64,000 nucleotides of DNA from Euwallacea fornicatus (GCF_040115645.1 NC_089554.1:4836001-4900000); one strand, 5' to 3'. Counted from the first letter of the stretch, positions 51,223 through 63,465 are shown. A program made the numbers and translations. The notes: generated by a model not told the origin, from the sequence alone.

Positions 51223-54200
51223 TTAATTTGACAAATACAGACGATGATAATCGTTGGCTCCAAATGCACAGTTACACTTGGGACACTTCCTCTGTCGGGT
51301 CTCATATCTGGTTTTCAGACAATCGTAACAAAATACATGGAAACACTTGGACAACACAGCATCTTTTCTCTTAACTTTGCATGAAGGACACGTCAAGGTT
51401 TCCTTGTATTCTCGAATTTCTTCCATCATAACTTGGTCCAAAGTTGTACCAGATATTTCCATCTTTTTCATTCTATCAGCCTTACGTTTAAATTGCGCTA
51501 TTTCTTCTTGCAGCCGTTTTGTTTTATAAGCTTCGGCTTCTAAGGATGATGTTTTTTCGGCGACCACTTGTTGGGCTTCCTTCATTTGAGAATGGTATTT
51601 TTCTGCAAAAATAGAGAAATGTAAAGCCATTATGAGATTACAAAGGTAAGAGGTATATGACATAACAAATGAAAAAAACAATTCAACCGTACTAACGCCC
51701 TAAAAGCATTTACCCAGTGAACTTTTATAAGAATGAACATGCCTGTCTGGGTTACGGTCTATGACTTGTGGTTTGTTAAGAATGATCATCAACTTTTTTT
51801 TTAGATACAACCCTGGGAAATCTTCTTGCCTATTTTAAGAATTTTCATTACATACGATTGGTTGAACAAGTTCTATGTTTAATTCAAACATTCTAATTTA
51901 CGCAAACCCTCCTATATTTCTTTCATAAAAATAATAAGAAACACAATTAAAAACCAAAACATTGCATAAATTAGTAAATGTGATGATGTATAAATGAATT
52001 TGTAAAAAAGCTGTCTACATACTTGCGTCAGCAAGTTTTCTGATTTTATGTTTAGGAGATGCCCATGATGGACCTCCTTATCTTAGATGTTCAGCATAGG
52101 CATCTCAAAAACATCTACACTGTACACAGTTAAAAAGTATCTCCGAGATAAGGATATTCAGCATAAAGGTAAAATGAACTTACCAATTACCGATTTAACT
52201 TCTCATGACTCCAATAGACAAAAATATTCAAATTTAAATATCATTTTTTGTTACGTATCGATATTTAGACCGTTGAGCTGTGGAAAAAAAAGTTGCAATA
52301 CTTTTTGTATGTTTTCGTGCCGATACCACATATCTTAGAAGATTCAATTGGGTGCTAACGCGGCAGCAAAGATGGTGTTCGTTATAAGAAATAGAATAAT
52401 AATCGGGACAATCGGAAGATCTTTGATTTAAAGACTTGTGAAATATATTATTAGTTTTCCAGACATTTAGTGAATGAAAGTGAATATTGTGGATGAAATT
52501 CTGACTCATGCTGTTGGCACTCGGAGGTGCGTTCTAAATTTGAATGGTCTCACACTTGGGTTGAGATGGTGGGAGTAGAAAATCGAGATAACATTAAATT
52601 AAAAAGAGACTAAATGTGATATATCAATGAAGTGAAAATCTTTAAATTTTAATATTTTTAACACTGCAAATAGTTGATTTTTTTAATAAATTGCCTTTAA
52701 CTTCCTCAATAGGAAATTTATCAAAAATGTTGAAAACATTAAACAAAAAACGAAGTAAATTTGCTTGAAAACAATTATTCACCAGGTTATCAAGAAAATC
52801 TAAATTTTTATTAGCTAAAATCAAGACCTGTTAAGACAAAAATATGAATATTTTTGGTCTATTCGGTAAAAGGGCCAAGGTGATAAACTGAAAATGCCAC
52901 GAGGTAGGCCAATAAAAACTAATTCATTAATTTTTTCCTCGATTTTATAGATAGGAAATTTGTAAAAAATCGCTTTCGTACTGGAAATACGTGACTAAAC
53001 GGGATTAATTTTATAACTAGTCACGAGACAAAGTAAGCCCTTTTTTTCGTCACCCTATTAAAAAATATAACTAATAACAATAATGATTGCTTTATTTCTA
53101 TAAATTCGGAAAACAATGTCAATAAGTTAAGATTTGAGCCCCTTTCTAAATAACATTGGCGTATTATATGTATATATAATTACCTGTCTAATGATTTATT
53201 GGCCCAATTTGTGTCGGATATACGTACATATATGAATCATACTTTCTGACTCACCTAAATGCAGCTTAAGATCAGCAGCTGATTGTGCGGATTCAATAGC
53301 TTTTCGCTTATGCATCTCCATAGCTTGCTGTCTAAGTTGTAGCTCTTTTTCAACAGTTGCTAGAGTGTTTTGCAAAATGCGTTCTTTTTCTTCGAGTTTT
53401 CTTACGACCAGGTTTGCAGCTTCGACTTGAGTAGTCAATGTCCCAACCTATATTTTTTATTATTATTGATTACTGTTTTAATGCGATACGCCGCTTTAGA
53501 GATAGATCGAATGTTACAGAATCATAGAGCTTTGATGTTTTAGCGTAACCCGAAAGTATCCAAACTGTAATACGATTTCTCCCTTAATTTATTCTAAATT
53601 TTACTTAACACCTATTCATAATAAAGTAAAATAATCTACCTGTTCTTTCAAAACATCTTTTTCTTCTCGTGCAAGTTTATGCAATTGATTTGATTTAATT
53701 CTCTCCGACATAAGCTTGAAATTGGCGTCATCTTTTTCTCTCAGTTGTTGGATTAACCTTGAATTTTGTTCCTATAATAATAAATAAACCGTATGACACG
53801 TTCATTTTTAACACACGATTCCTGAAATACACTCACCTGCATATCTTCAAACGCTTGCCCAGTAACTTCCATTTCATTTAACAAAGCTTCCTCCTCATGA
53901 GACCCGACAAATGGCCTCATCGGATGAACAACGCCTCCGGGCCAGTTGCCGTCTGTGGGCTTTTGCAAAGCAACCTGCTTCTGCAACTCATATTTTTGCT
54001 CCTCTAACTGCTTAATTTTCTTCAGGGCTTCGTCTTCTGCTAGCTTTCGCTTGTCGTCTCGTTTATTCTCTTGCATCTTCTTCATTTGCTGCCTCATTTC
54101 CTCTAAATCGGTGCGCAGTTTCTTTTCGGCCGCCATCAATTGCACTTTATCTCGTTGTTCTTTACTGACGCCTTTGTACATGTCTAGTAGAAGCTTCATT

Positions 54201-57200
54201 TCTTTCTGTTCGTTTAAGGCTTTTCTAACAAAATGCTCAAGATTATACAAACTATTATATAACAGTTGTCTCATAAAAACGAGCGAAGCTATAACTCACT
54301 TATTTTTTGACAAATTGTGATTAACTAAAAACCAAATGAAATAATATATTTCGGAGTGTTAAATAACGTGAAAGTTTTTTTTAACTTCTGTTTCAGGTGT
54401 CAACTTCAAAATTTTAAATATAATTTTGTTTTTTTTTACATATTTTCCTAAAAAATATTTTTCTGAATTTAACGATGTATAAAAAATTAATATTAAATCA
54501 ATTTTTAACTAAAAAAATTGAAAATATTATGTGTATTATAATGAGGCTATCTGTATTATCCTGTGATCATCCGCGATTCATCTCATCTTATCCTTTTGTA
54601 TTATCCTACACAAAGATGCCTTTAGCCATGGACACGTGGAGCTTATTTAAATCCAACAAGAAAGTTCTATTAAAAAATGTAAAAAAATATGAAACTTTTA
54701 TTTTTTTATTTAAGATTCTGAAGTTGATGCCTAAAGCAGGTGTTGAGTCTTAAAAAAGAATCAATTTTGACGTTATTTATGTAGTAGTGTGAACAATATA
54801 CTTTTATTTAGTTTTTAGTTTATCAAAATCAGTTCATAAATAACCGAGTTATAAGTTTGCCCGTTTTTTTGAGACAGTCTATATATAAAAATAACACAAA
54901 TATTCTGGTAAAATTAATCGGGAATTTTTTTTAACTTGGGAATTCCTCAAGAAAATGCTTACTTCAGTTGGTTTTTTAAATCTCTGACCATTTCAGTTTC
55001 GGCTATTTTGGCTTCTTTGGCTCGCTGAACTTCTCGCTCTTTGTCAGTCTTAATTTGCTGTTCCTTCTTAATGATGTTCTTTTCTTGCTTAATATCCTTT
55101 TTCTCGCCTGCAGGCTGATCTTTATTCTCACTTCCTTCCTGTGATTGCTGCAAAAATAAACAATGTTCAAATATGCCTAGAAAATACTATCAGTAGCAGA
55201 CTTACGTCCTGCTCCTCACCTTCCTTTTTTACATCAGCTACAGTAGTTTCTTCCTTTACCTGAACACCACCTTAATCACAAGAAACATAAGTAAAATCTT
55301 AGTATTTTTACAACAATAATCATTTTAATAATTGTAACATGGAAGAATGGGAATATCTAACTATAAATACCTCGTTTAGAATCCCTCTTCAAAGAGCCAA
55401 CTAGGAGTTATAGCTTTTGTTGTTTAAAATGTCCATGATATTCAACAATACTTACCTTCCTCTTTAACCTCATGCTCCTCTTTAATTTCTTCCTTCTTCA
55501 TGCCCTCCTTGGAATCCAACTGTGTCCCTTGTTTTTGCGATAATTTGTTATGCAAATCCTCTATTTCCTTACGTAACTTCGGAATTTCTACGTTGGCTTC
55601 CTTATACTTCCTTTTGTACCTGTGTACCTCACCTTTCAGCTGTTGTGTATTGTTTTGCAGGGACGTAATCAGATGCCTCATTTCTCTGTTAATGGGACCC
55701 GTTTGTTCATTAGCAGCCAAATTTTGTTCAAACTCAATGCGCAGCATTTCATACTCTTTCCTGAGTTGGGCAAGGAAGTCTTCCAATTGCATCACTTCCT
55801 GTCTCAACTTCTTTTGGGCTATTAATTCTTCGCTCTATTTTAAATTATTTGGAAAAATAAAAAAGCGAATTCATAAAACAAATTTCACAGACCTCCATCA
55901 TTTCAATATTCCTTAAATGAGCATTTTTACTAGTTTGAAGCTGTTGTCTAGCTTCATCTAATTGGGTTTTTAGCTGCATGGATTCGTTGTACAAAACGGA
56001 AAATTGAGATTGAAGACACTTATATTCCGTTGTTTCCACAATGACACTCTCAGGGAGTTGTCGAATCTGCAGGAAATATATTGATTTTTTGATTAACACC
56101 TACTAGTAGTTATTGCACCTGTTTAATTTTATTGAATGCCAACTTACATCCATTTTCAATTTTTCAACCTCTTTCAAAGTCTCTCTGTGAGTTTGGTGCA
56201 ACTTGTCAAGTTCTTGAAGTCGGTTGTTAGCCAATTCTTTCCATTCTTCTACTTCTTTCGTAAGATCCTCTAGTTTTGCCTAGATAGTAAATAAAAAAAG
56301 AATTAAATTAATTTACTTATGCCGCTTTTTGTCACTTAAGACAACTAAGATTTGTTTAGAAATCACAACTGCAGGTTTATATTTATAATCAACAATGAAA
56401 TTTGTAATGCAGCACATACTGAAAGATAGCCTGTCTTTTCGATATATATTGTTTTAATATGTTTAGATACATTTATTTCACCTTCATACACAAGGTATTT
56501 TAGAAGAATACAGTTACCTTTTGTTACCTTTTGACTGTTACATGTAAAGAGCTAAATCTGTCTTTTAAAGTAAAAGTACTCTCTTACCTGTGACACATTG
56601 CTCTGAACCACAGGTTTTGCCTGAGCTCCTCCTTTATCTGACGCTGATGGATCTCCATGTGCTTGATGATATGCCTTAATTTTTTCTATTGCCTCTGCTA
56701 AATGAGTTTCTAGTTTGTCATTCCTATATCGAACTTTCTCCAATTCATACTGCAAATCATCAATCTGATTCTTCAATTCAGCAATTTCAGTCTCTTTTGC
56801 TGTGACTGAATCTTGCAATTCTGCTACTTTGAGACTATTTGTGTGATATTTTTCATGTAGTGTTGTATGCAGAGCTTGAAGATTGCGATTCTCAGCTTGA
56901 AGTTGGATATTAGTTTGCCTGATGACTTCATCAACTGATGGTGCATCTTCTAAAGAAATATAATTATGAATATGGTATTGTTGTCCTTCATAAAAATATA
57001 TAGTTCTTACGTCCTTCAAGTTCTCCTTTTAAAGCTAGAGTAATTTTTTCATTCCTTTGCATTAACCTATCAAAAGCCTGAATGACTTTGGCTACAGCTC
57101 TCCTGGAGACCTGAACCCTATTAGCTAATTTATCATTTAATTCATCTTTATCCCACGTGGCCAACTGCATTAAGAATGATGTGGTAGCTTCATTTTCATC

Positions 57201-57666
57201 TAAAAGAAGAGTTGTTTACTAGATGTCTCATTATGTCAAGCCAAATAGGGACTTTTGTTTTCTGATTCATCAGCAGTCTCTGCATCAAATCTTTGTAGAA
57301 GTATCCTGATATCTTCATTAAGTTGGTTCCAATATCTATTAACAATATTGAGCATGGCATCATCTTGAGTTTGCCGTTTTTCCAGCTGTTCAATTCTTTG
57401 CCTTAACTCCTGCTCAGTCCTGCATCGTTGCTCAATTCTCTAATGAAATACATGAGAAAACACACAGTCAAGTCAATTAAGATTAAACCTTTAAACTCAG
57501 AAGAACAACAAACCTGGGCAAGTTTCTTGTTTTGAAACTGTAAAACTTTTATGTCCATTTCCTCCAGAGTGGACACTGGTCCAATCAAATGGGGTTCAAA
57601 ATGGATTTTTTTAATTGGGGGTAACCCACTACCTGAAGCAGGTTCTTCTGTGTGTCGTTTAGACAT
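51223..57666 (-). CDS. Bre1: Bre1, RING E3 ligase for histone H2B monoubiquitination (RNF20/40)
   Basis: Thirteen exons in order: 57666-57514, 57439-57253, 57199-57011, 56949-56588, 56279-56148, 56066-55893, 55834-55456, 55270-55206, 55147-54963, 54224-53837, 53771-53640, 53447-53255, 51602-51223. All phases fit and give 972 aa; human RNF20 has 975. Most of the length is coiled coil. Conserved blocks include VNRYWNQLNEDIRILLQRFD, QSQFSVLYNES (exon 6), KEYEMLRIEFEQ and GPINREMRHLI (exon 7) and LLDMYKG...QRDKVQLMAAEKK (exon 10). Exons 7-9 are Lys/Glu-rich. The last exon ends in a C3HC4 RING: Cys918, 921, 933, His935, Cys938, 941, 953, 956, then FGANDYHRLYLSN. With the E2 Rad6 this nuclear complex ubiquitinates H2B and supports H3K4/K79 methylation. 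The exon 2 donor (AAAA^gtccct) is weak but is the only one that keeps frame. Confidence 0.97.
54260..54880. mobile_element. Foldback/MITE family M, copy 2, in a Bre1 intron
   Basis: The left end AACAGTTGTCTCATAAAAACG and the right end (reverse complement) of AGACTGTCTCAAAAAAACGG type match the ends of the copy at 21052. The arms share CGAAGCTATAACTC, TTAACTTCTGTTTCAGGTGT and TTTTTCTGAATTTAA-GATGTATA blocks. It fills most of the 738-nt intron between Bre1 exons 9 and 10, and its edge lies about 35 bp from the exon 10 acceptor. The open frames crossing it are not genes. Confidence 0.7.
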
Positions 57667-57800
57667 TGTGGCCCGTACTATGATACCCTATTTATTCACA
57701 ATATTAATTAAAATAGCTTAAAGTTTAAAACATTTCAATCCTCTCCACAGAAAGGAATTTTGTTAGGTACAGGATTGCTCATAGGGACAGAAACTTCACA

Positions 57801-57882
57801 TCGATACTGTCGAAATATCGATATGTTGTTGTCGATATTATCGATACTTGGACATTTCTGCGATATCGATACTTTCACGTGG
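57801..57882. promoter_or_regulatory. CGATA/DRE cluster plus E-box upstream of Bre1
   Basis: Two perfect DRE words TATCGATA (57816-57823 and 57864-57871) stand among three more CGATA cores (about 57802, 57833 and 57842), and a CACGTG E-box lies at 57877-57882. The cluster is 135-215 bp upstream of the Bre1 start codon. In flies DREF binds TATCGATA at promoters of growth and replication genes, and BEAF-32 binds grouped CGATA at gene borders. It most likely marks the Bre1 promoter or a boundary. Conservation of those factors here is assumed. Confidence 0.6.
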
Positions 57883-57909
57883 TGTAGAATGTTTTAATTG
57901 AAAGAGCCA

Positions 57910-58137
57910 CTAGTAATAGACATAACTTTTAACCAAGTTTATGTAAAAGGTAATCCTCTTATTATAGTAGTAAAATAATTTGAGACTATTTGCTTTAATG
58001 CGTCTGGTTAAAATAGTTAGCATCCTCTTTAATGACTTTCCATTGATATCTTCTACCCTAATTGGCGTCTTTGCAATAGAGCTAAGATCTTTATAAACCT
58101 GTTCATAGGTATGACATGAAAGTTTGTTCAAAATAAC
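57910..58137 (-). CDS. Possible terminal exon of an unidentified gene
   Basis: Minus-strand open frame of about 75 codons. It has no ATG start but begins right after an acceptor-like tttctttacctctag. The first 50 residues (YEQVYKDLSSIAKTPIRVED, then INGKSLKRMLTILTRRIK) have ordinary globular composition, unlike the AT-driven frames around it; the last 25 (FYYYNKRITFYINLVKSYVYY) look like read-through into non-coding DNA. I do not recognise the family. It may be the last exon of a gene upstream of Bre1 or a decayed one. I found no matching upstream exon. Confidence 0.25.
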   Translation of the reverse strand, partial: VILNKLSCHTYEQVYKDLSSIAKTPIRVEDINGKSLKRMLTILTRRIKANSLKLFYYYNKRITFYINLVKSYVYY

Positions 58138-58204
58138 TAGAGGTAAAGAAACATTTTACGCAGTAACATATTAAGTATGCGTATCATGTAATACGTCAAT
58201 ACTC

Positions 58205-58990
58205 GACATCTACAGAATGTTTTAAAATTGAAGTGACAAAAGTCTAAAATTTTGCTAAGCAAAATGTGAACAAAAGTCCATATGAAATTGGGTCCGAAAA
58301 TGCTTCGTTTCGGAGATAGAGGGTGTTAAATAGTTTTTTTATTAATGTCTTAATAAAACGTTTTAACCGATTTCAATGAAATTTTTAGGGTGTTTTTGTA
58401 CAATTCTCAGGTATCTCTACTATCTACTGGATCAATTATATTCGATTCATGATTTCCAGTGGCGTACCAAGCGAACAAGTCTGTTATTTTTAAGGGTATT
58501 GTTTTTTAGGATTTTTTTTATATATTAAACAAACCGCCATAAATTTTTTAATAATTTCTAAGCAATTTTATTTGTCCTTATCAAATTTAGAGACGTCCCG
58601 ACGTATAGTATTGTAATTTTTTCTCGAAAATTGACGCAGATACGAAGAACTACAAAAGACTAAAAAGTTTCTAAACAAAATAAAAAAAGCATGTTGTATT
58701 TTACCAGTATGATTTTGAAAAAATATTACCTTGTAGATTATCAAAACAATTTGACGTACCTAATGATGTAAGTACTACAGCGTAAACTATATTCTAAATT
58801 TTAGGTAAATATCTCAAAAACTGCAGTAACTATAAAGAAAAATCTAAAATATTTTCGAAATTTAAATACCCCATAGATAATTAACGAATCGTTTGCAAGT
58901 CTATCTTTATATAAACATTTAATTATGAAATAAGCTAAAAAAAATCCATTTCTGTATGCACGTGGCATTTGGGGACACATTGTATATAAA
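58205..58990. mobile_element. Possible repeat element with CAGGGTG-like ends
   Basis: The left edge CTACAGAATGTTTTAAAATTG and the right edge (reverse complement) TATATACAATGTGTCCCC are decayed forms of the terminal motif seen elsewhere in the window. The GGGTCCGAAAATGCTTCGTTTCGGAGATAGAGGGTG-type sequence after the left edge (about 58290-58325) looks like a familiar insect repeat start. Inverted arms are not evident. It is tentative. Confidence 0.3.
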
Positions 58991-61526
58991 TATATATAAA
59001 ATTCCACAACGCCATTATATTCAGAGTAGAGTATTAGGATGAGCTCTATTTAATCAATTAGATTGTAAAAACGTTTGAGACTGCCATTAATATGCTTAAT
59101 AACGTATATGAACATGTAGGGCGGTAATACCGAGAAATCTGAACATTTAAATCGAAAAGAAGGGGTTTCACGGATTCTAATATGGTTTAAATTTAAAGTA
59201 AACTGAACTTGTGCCATTTTGGAGCAGCTACAGCTTTCCTGCGAATCAAAACCTATTATTATTGTAGCAACAAAACAACAAAATGCTTATGTACTAAAAT
59301 TTATTACATGATAATTATAAACTAAACAGTACCTAGAAGAATAGTCCATATTCTCGTATAATTTAGTTTAAAAAATTCATTTTCACGAAGCTGACAAAGG
59401 AAGTTTATACTGCGTTATATCAGTTGACTGAAGTACGAAATATCGCAAAAACAGGTAGTTCCGCCGAGCAATCTACACATTAGATTAAATTGCACAACTT
59501 ACAGGACTCTGCGATCGGCCAATGTGCCGTAAAGGAAAATCATGTATCAAACAACTAAATGCAATTTTAGTATGGAATAGGGCACCGTTTTATCGCATTA
59601 CGATCTACATTTATCCTTTATATTTATTGGGAAAATCCACAATTACCACAGGAACATAAAATTTATTTCATTGCCGATATCATGTACAGCCTGTATAATC
59701 GCACTTGGCGTAAAGTTCGAGTTTCTTTTAAATAATTCGTATATTGATAATGATTTTTCACTGGTCAAATTTTAGTTATTCACAAATATTTAGAAGATTA
59801 TTGGCAACACTGCAGACTTAAAAATGTATACGCAATTCCCCCGATCTCATAAGATAACCGAGGTCCCAGTGGCTTAGCTTGTAAACCTGACAACAGGTAC
59901 ATAACAATTTCTTTTGTTTTGACGTCAGAAGTACTGTTAAATCCAGGTATGAATAACTTGGTGTTCTAAACCTGAAAGATGGTGTCTTGACGAATTTGAT
60001 CATTCATGCAAAACGCAGGTACCATTATAACGATATCAGATAATTATTTTGAAAATCTCCGCAATAGACCGTAAAAGTAGGGCGTTTATTAAGCTATTTA
60101 CCATCAGTTATCTGACAAAACACTACCAGATCGATTTATCCCCCATATACCTCCGATATGCCAATGCCTATTTGAGTTTTTTTAGTGATCACCCTATATA
60201 TTATTAAGGTATAGGAATTATTATACTTGTAAGTCAATGTACTTACTGCTGATAATATAGGTTGTCATAAATAAACAGGAAGGAACTGAAGGAGTTTAAT
60301 CTCGAAATCAACTCTATTATCTTCTACTGAGTGACCTGATAATAAATATTTATTTCCTTGAACAGTAAAGCGCCGAGTTCCTAGCTGCGATGAATCCAAC
60401 AACAAATAACCTTCAGTTTTTTTGTTGTTAAGATTTGTAGGTTGCTCTTTTTGTTTTTAACAGAAATCATAGTGGTTCTGAAATTTCTCCTTGTTCTTGT
60501 AGCTGCATCTTTTCTTTCACTTTTCACAACAGTTTTCACGTTAGAATTAGAAGCACTTAATGTTTGCAAGTCCTTTCATAAATTATGACCTAAATTAAAA
60601 ATAAATTAACATTTTATTAAGCTGATCTGTACACCAATTCGAGGCGATTGAGAGAAAAGCAATTGCTACCGTTGTGGCGACAAATACACAGTAACGTCGC
60701 TTTTAAAATGCACTTAGTTCAATTCAAATTAATCTAATTTACAAGATTTCATGTGCAAGCTGACAACCCACGAATGCGAAAAGAGGACTCTTTTAGGCGA
60801 CACAAATAACGATGTAATATCCATGTACAATTATACAGACTGTAGTCAACTTTGGCAACTATAAGAATATTTATTGTATAACAAAAGCACTCAATTCTTC
60901 GATGGAACTAAACGAGGAAAATTCAGTCTATCATAAGTTGATTCAGTTTTCTTGCGGGGTTGCTTAAAGAGTACTTGCGTGGAGGAGCGAGGTTTTGCTT
61001 GTTTCAGCTCCTGCTAGTTCAAAACTCAATAAGTGAGATTCAAACAACAGTTTGAATTCAAAAAAGCGTTTAGCATTAAAATATTTTTCCGAGAATGTTA
61101 ATTTTAATGAAATCGGTAGTTAAAGGCCCAAATAGCCTTAACATTTATACTTTCTAGCTTCAACTTATAAACGTTTTAAGTTAATTTGATTGGAAATGAT
61201 CAGCTGAAAGAGAAAAATCTCCCACAAAAATAAGACGATTATTAAAGCTTTTCTAGTCGTTTTGCATTGCTTCATTACATCTTCTCTCACCCAGAAGCGG
61301 GCGTATAAGTTAAGACTACCATCCACAATAATTCCCGCAAGATAAAATACCTTTCAGTCAGACAAAGATACAAAGAATCGAAATCAAAACTGAAATAGGC
61401 GTTAAAGGTATTACAGACTAACAAAACATTACTATTTAAACGACGCTTAATTTTACGACGAAGATTTTCTTGCCCCGACTGGCACAGCGAGGAAAGTGAC
61501 AACTTAAACCACCAGCAGCTGCCAAA
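58991..61526. other. Non-coding stretch; probable Ubc2 3' UTR at its upper end
   Basis: There is no recognised gene. The segment next to 61526 is the 3' side of Ubc2; the first clear AATAAA on that strand is at 60870-60875, which would give a 3' UTR of about 650 nt. A minus-strand 62-codon frame at 60381-60569 has Lys/Arg/Thr-rich composition but no family match. A CAGCCTGTATAATC repeat-like end lies near 59690 and a CACCCTATATA one near 60190. Confidence 0.4.
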
Positions 61527-62426
61527 TCACGTCGCATATCTCTTGGTCCACAGACGAGCTATACGATCATGCTCCTCACGATTTTGAAGATATTGCGTCG
61601 CTATACTGCCCACTAGAGGATCGGCTGAAATTTAAAATGTACAAATCTCTGTGCTGGCTCCTTACGATAATATATCTTACCTGGATTGCAGTCGGTTAAT
61701 AAGGAACAAATTGACAATAGGACCTTGGAAATGGTCAAAGCCGGGGACCAGTTGTCCTTCAAAATATCGAGACAGATTACTCCTTGGCTGTTGATGTTAC
61801 AGTGGTAAATTCTTGTGCGGAACGTTACTTTCGGAGGTTTAAATGGGTATTCTGGAGAAAAGTGGATGTCCAGGAAGAAGACTCCTCCTGTTTTTTTTTT
61901 GAAAGAAATAATGAAGAATAATTCTGAATATACATACTATGTTCGATCAAACTTTAAACCCACTAACAACTGAGTATTTGAACAAGATTATTTCAATATA
62001 AAAAATTTTTTAAACAAAAAAATTGTGTTCACTCATCATCAATTAAAATTCCATAATATTAAAACAAGATATTCATTAAGATGTCGTTGCTAATACCATG
62101 GAGTTGAATGCCAACAGCATGCCTCCTGACAGTTCTCAAGGGTATCAACCATATTAAACCGTACTTTTACCTTCATAAACTGAACCCGGTGGTCCTAAAA
62201 TAGTGGACACCCACTCATAGAAATTCTCGCCTTTAGGACCGGCACTGCAATTTGGAGGGGGATCAAGTGTGATCTCAGCTAGTTCCTTTTGGATGCGTTT
62301 GGCAGAAGTGCCTAGTGCCTTGGACATTTTGGGGTTAGGTTTACTTTCTTTTGATTCTTTTTGATCACCAACTGCAGCTTGTCCTCCTCTGCCTCGTCCT
62401 GATCCGCTGGAACCAGCTGCAGACAT
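61527..62426 (-). CDS. Ubc2: Ubc2, class III E2 ubiquitin-conjugating enzyme (UBE2E type)
   Basis: Three coding exons, 62426-62171, 61887-61681 and 61624-61527, join in phase to 186 aa. Residues 1-40 are a Gly/Ser/Lys-rich N-terminal extension, the mark of UBE2E enzymes; the UBC fold starts at SAKRIQKELAEI. The active-site block has HCN at 114-116 and the catalytic Cys124 in GVICLDILKDNWSPAL. The C-terminus RLWTKRYAT is intact. The core matches fly Ubc2 closely, with ENFYEWVSTILG where vertebrates have DNIYEWRSTILG. The enzyme takes ubiquitin from E1 and works with many RING E3s, in nucleus and cytosol. The ATG lies 3 nt after an acceptor (tttctgtcag), so the leader is spliced and its first exon lies upstream. 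It shares strand with Bre1, but Bre1's known E2 is Rad6. Confidence 0.97.
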
Positions 62427-63410
62427 TATCTGACAGAAAGATAAAGTAGCAAGTGCTTAATTAATTAATTGCGTTGAGTCAAGAACTTAGTATGCCTGCC
62501 TTTAATTGGTCAGACGTATATGTTAACTAAATTAATAAAAATATTCCTTAGTCAACTAAGAAGTTATAAAAAAGATATCGTGAACGTTTAAAATTCAGTA
62601 ATTTACAGGGTGTCCCACTTGGTATGTCTGATTTGCTGTTTCTTTTTTATTTAACCGACCACGTCGCATTTCATTCACATTTCAGATATTTTTCTTCATT
62701 CTTACTTTTTTTCAATTTACTTATAGTCATGTATGCAAAATAATGTGGGTTGTTTTAGCGCATAATACAAAGCACAGAAAATGATTTTGTAATTATATCT
62801 ATTATTGTTCATACAGTGCACAGCATATGCATAACAAATGACAGAGAAATGTTATATATTTTTAACTTTCTATATAATTCTTATGCATCATGTCATGCGT
62901 TATCATTGAGGTCGAGGATTCAGTATATAACTTGAAGACTGATATAAAAGGATATGCCAAGAGTTTTAGCTAAACACACCGTATTTACAGACCTAGATGA
63001 CCGTTATTTCTTAGAAGAAAATTGGGTTCCAAGAATTATTAATGACCTTTCCAAAAGTGCCAAAGAATTCCTACTTCTTCAATTTTTGGGAATGAATATG
63101 AAATTTAAAGGTTTATTGATTTAGCTTCATTTTTCAGGAAGTCTTTTTTAGATTTTTTGCCAAGTTGTATTATTCATTAAGACATAAATTCGTTTATAAA
63201 TGTACTGAAAACAGATGGATCTCCTTTACAAATTTAAGATAGGCATGGAACAGATATATGTAGAGAGCCTCAAAACAAATTTATTTTTCATAGGAAATTT
63301 TTTTCTCATGGCTAGTTACTAAGATATTGGCCTTGGGAGGTCTTTCAAAAAACAACTAAATTTTGAAAATGTTTCTTTCACTAGATTGGTAGAAATCTGA
63401 TGTGACTTAA

Positions 63411-63465
63411 AAACCTGTTTAGCAACTGATTTACACTTTGTTCTAAACAAGAACAGGTAAAAAGT
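63411..63465 (+). repeat. Local direct repeat, copy 1
   Basis: It contains CCTGTTTAGCAACTGATTT and, further on, ACAAGAACAGGTAAAAAG. Both words recur in the same order in the copy at 63906. Confidence 0.65.

Noticed and set aside
52055..52107. 8-bp GAGATGCC/GGCATCTC inverted repeat in a Bre1 intron
   Set aside because: The stem is short with a loop of about 37 nt; this is expected by chance in an intron of 1.65 kb.
53946..54320. 124-codon + strand frame rich in Ser/Cys/Phe
   Set aside because: Antisense of Bre1 exon 10 and the adjoining intron. The composition is the mirror of a Lys/Glu/Gln coiled coil.
55500..55916. 138-codon + strand frame
   Set aside because: Antisense of Bre1 exons 6-7.
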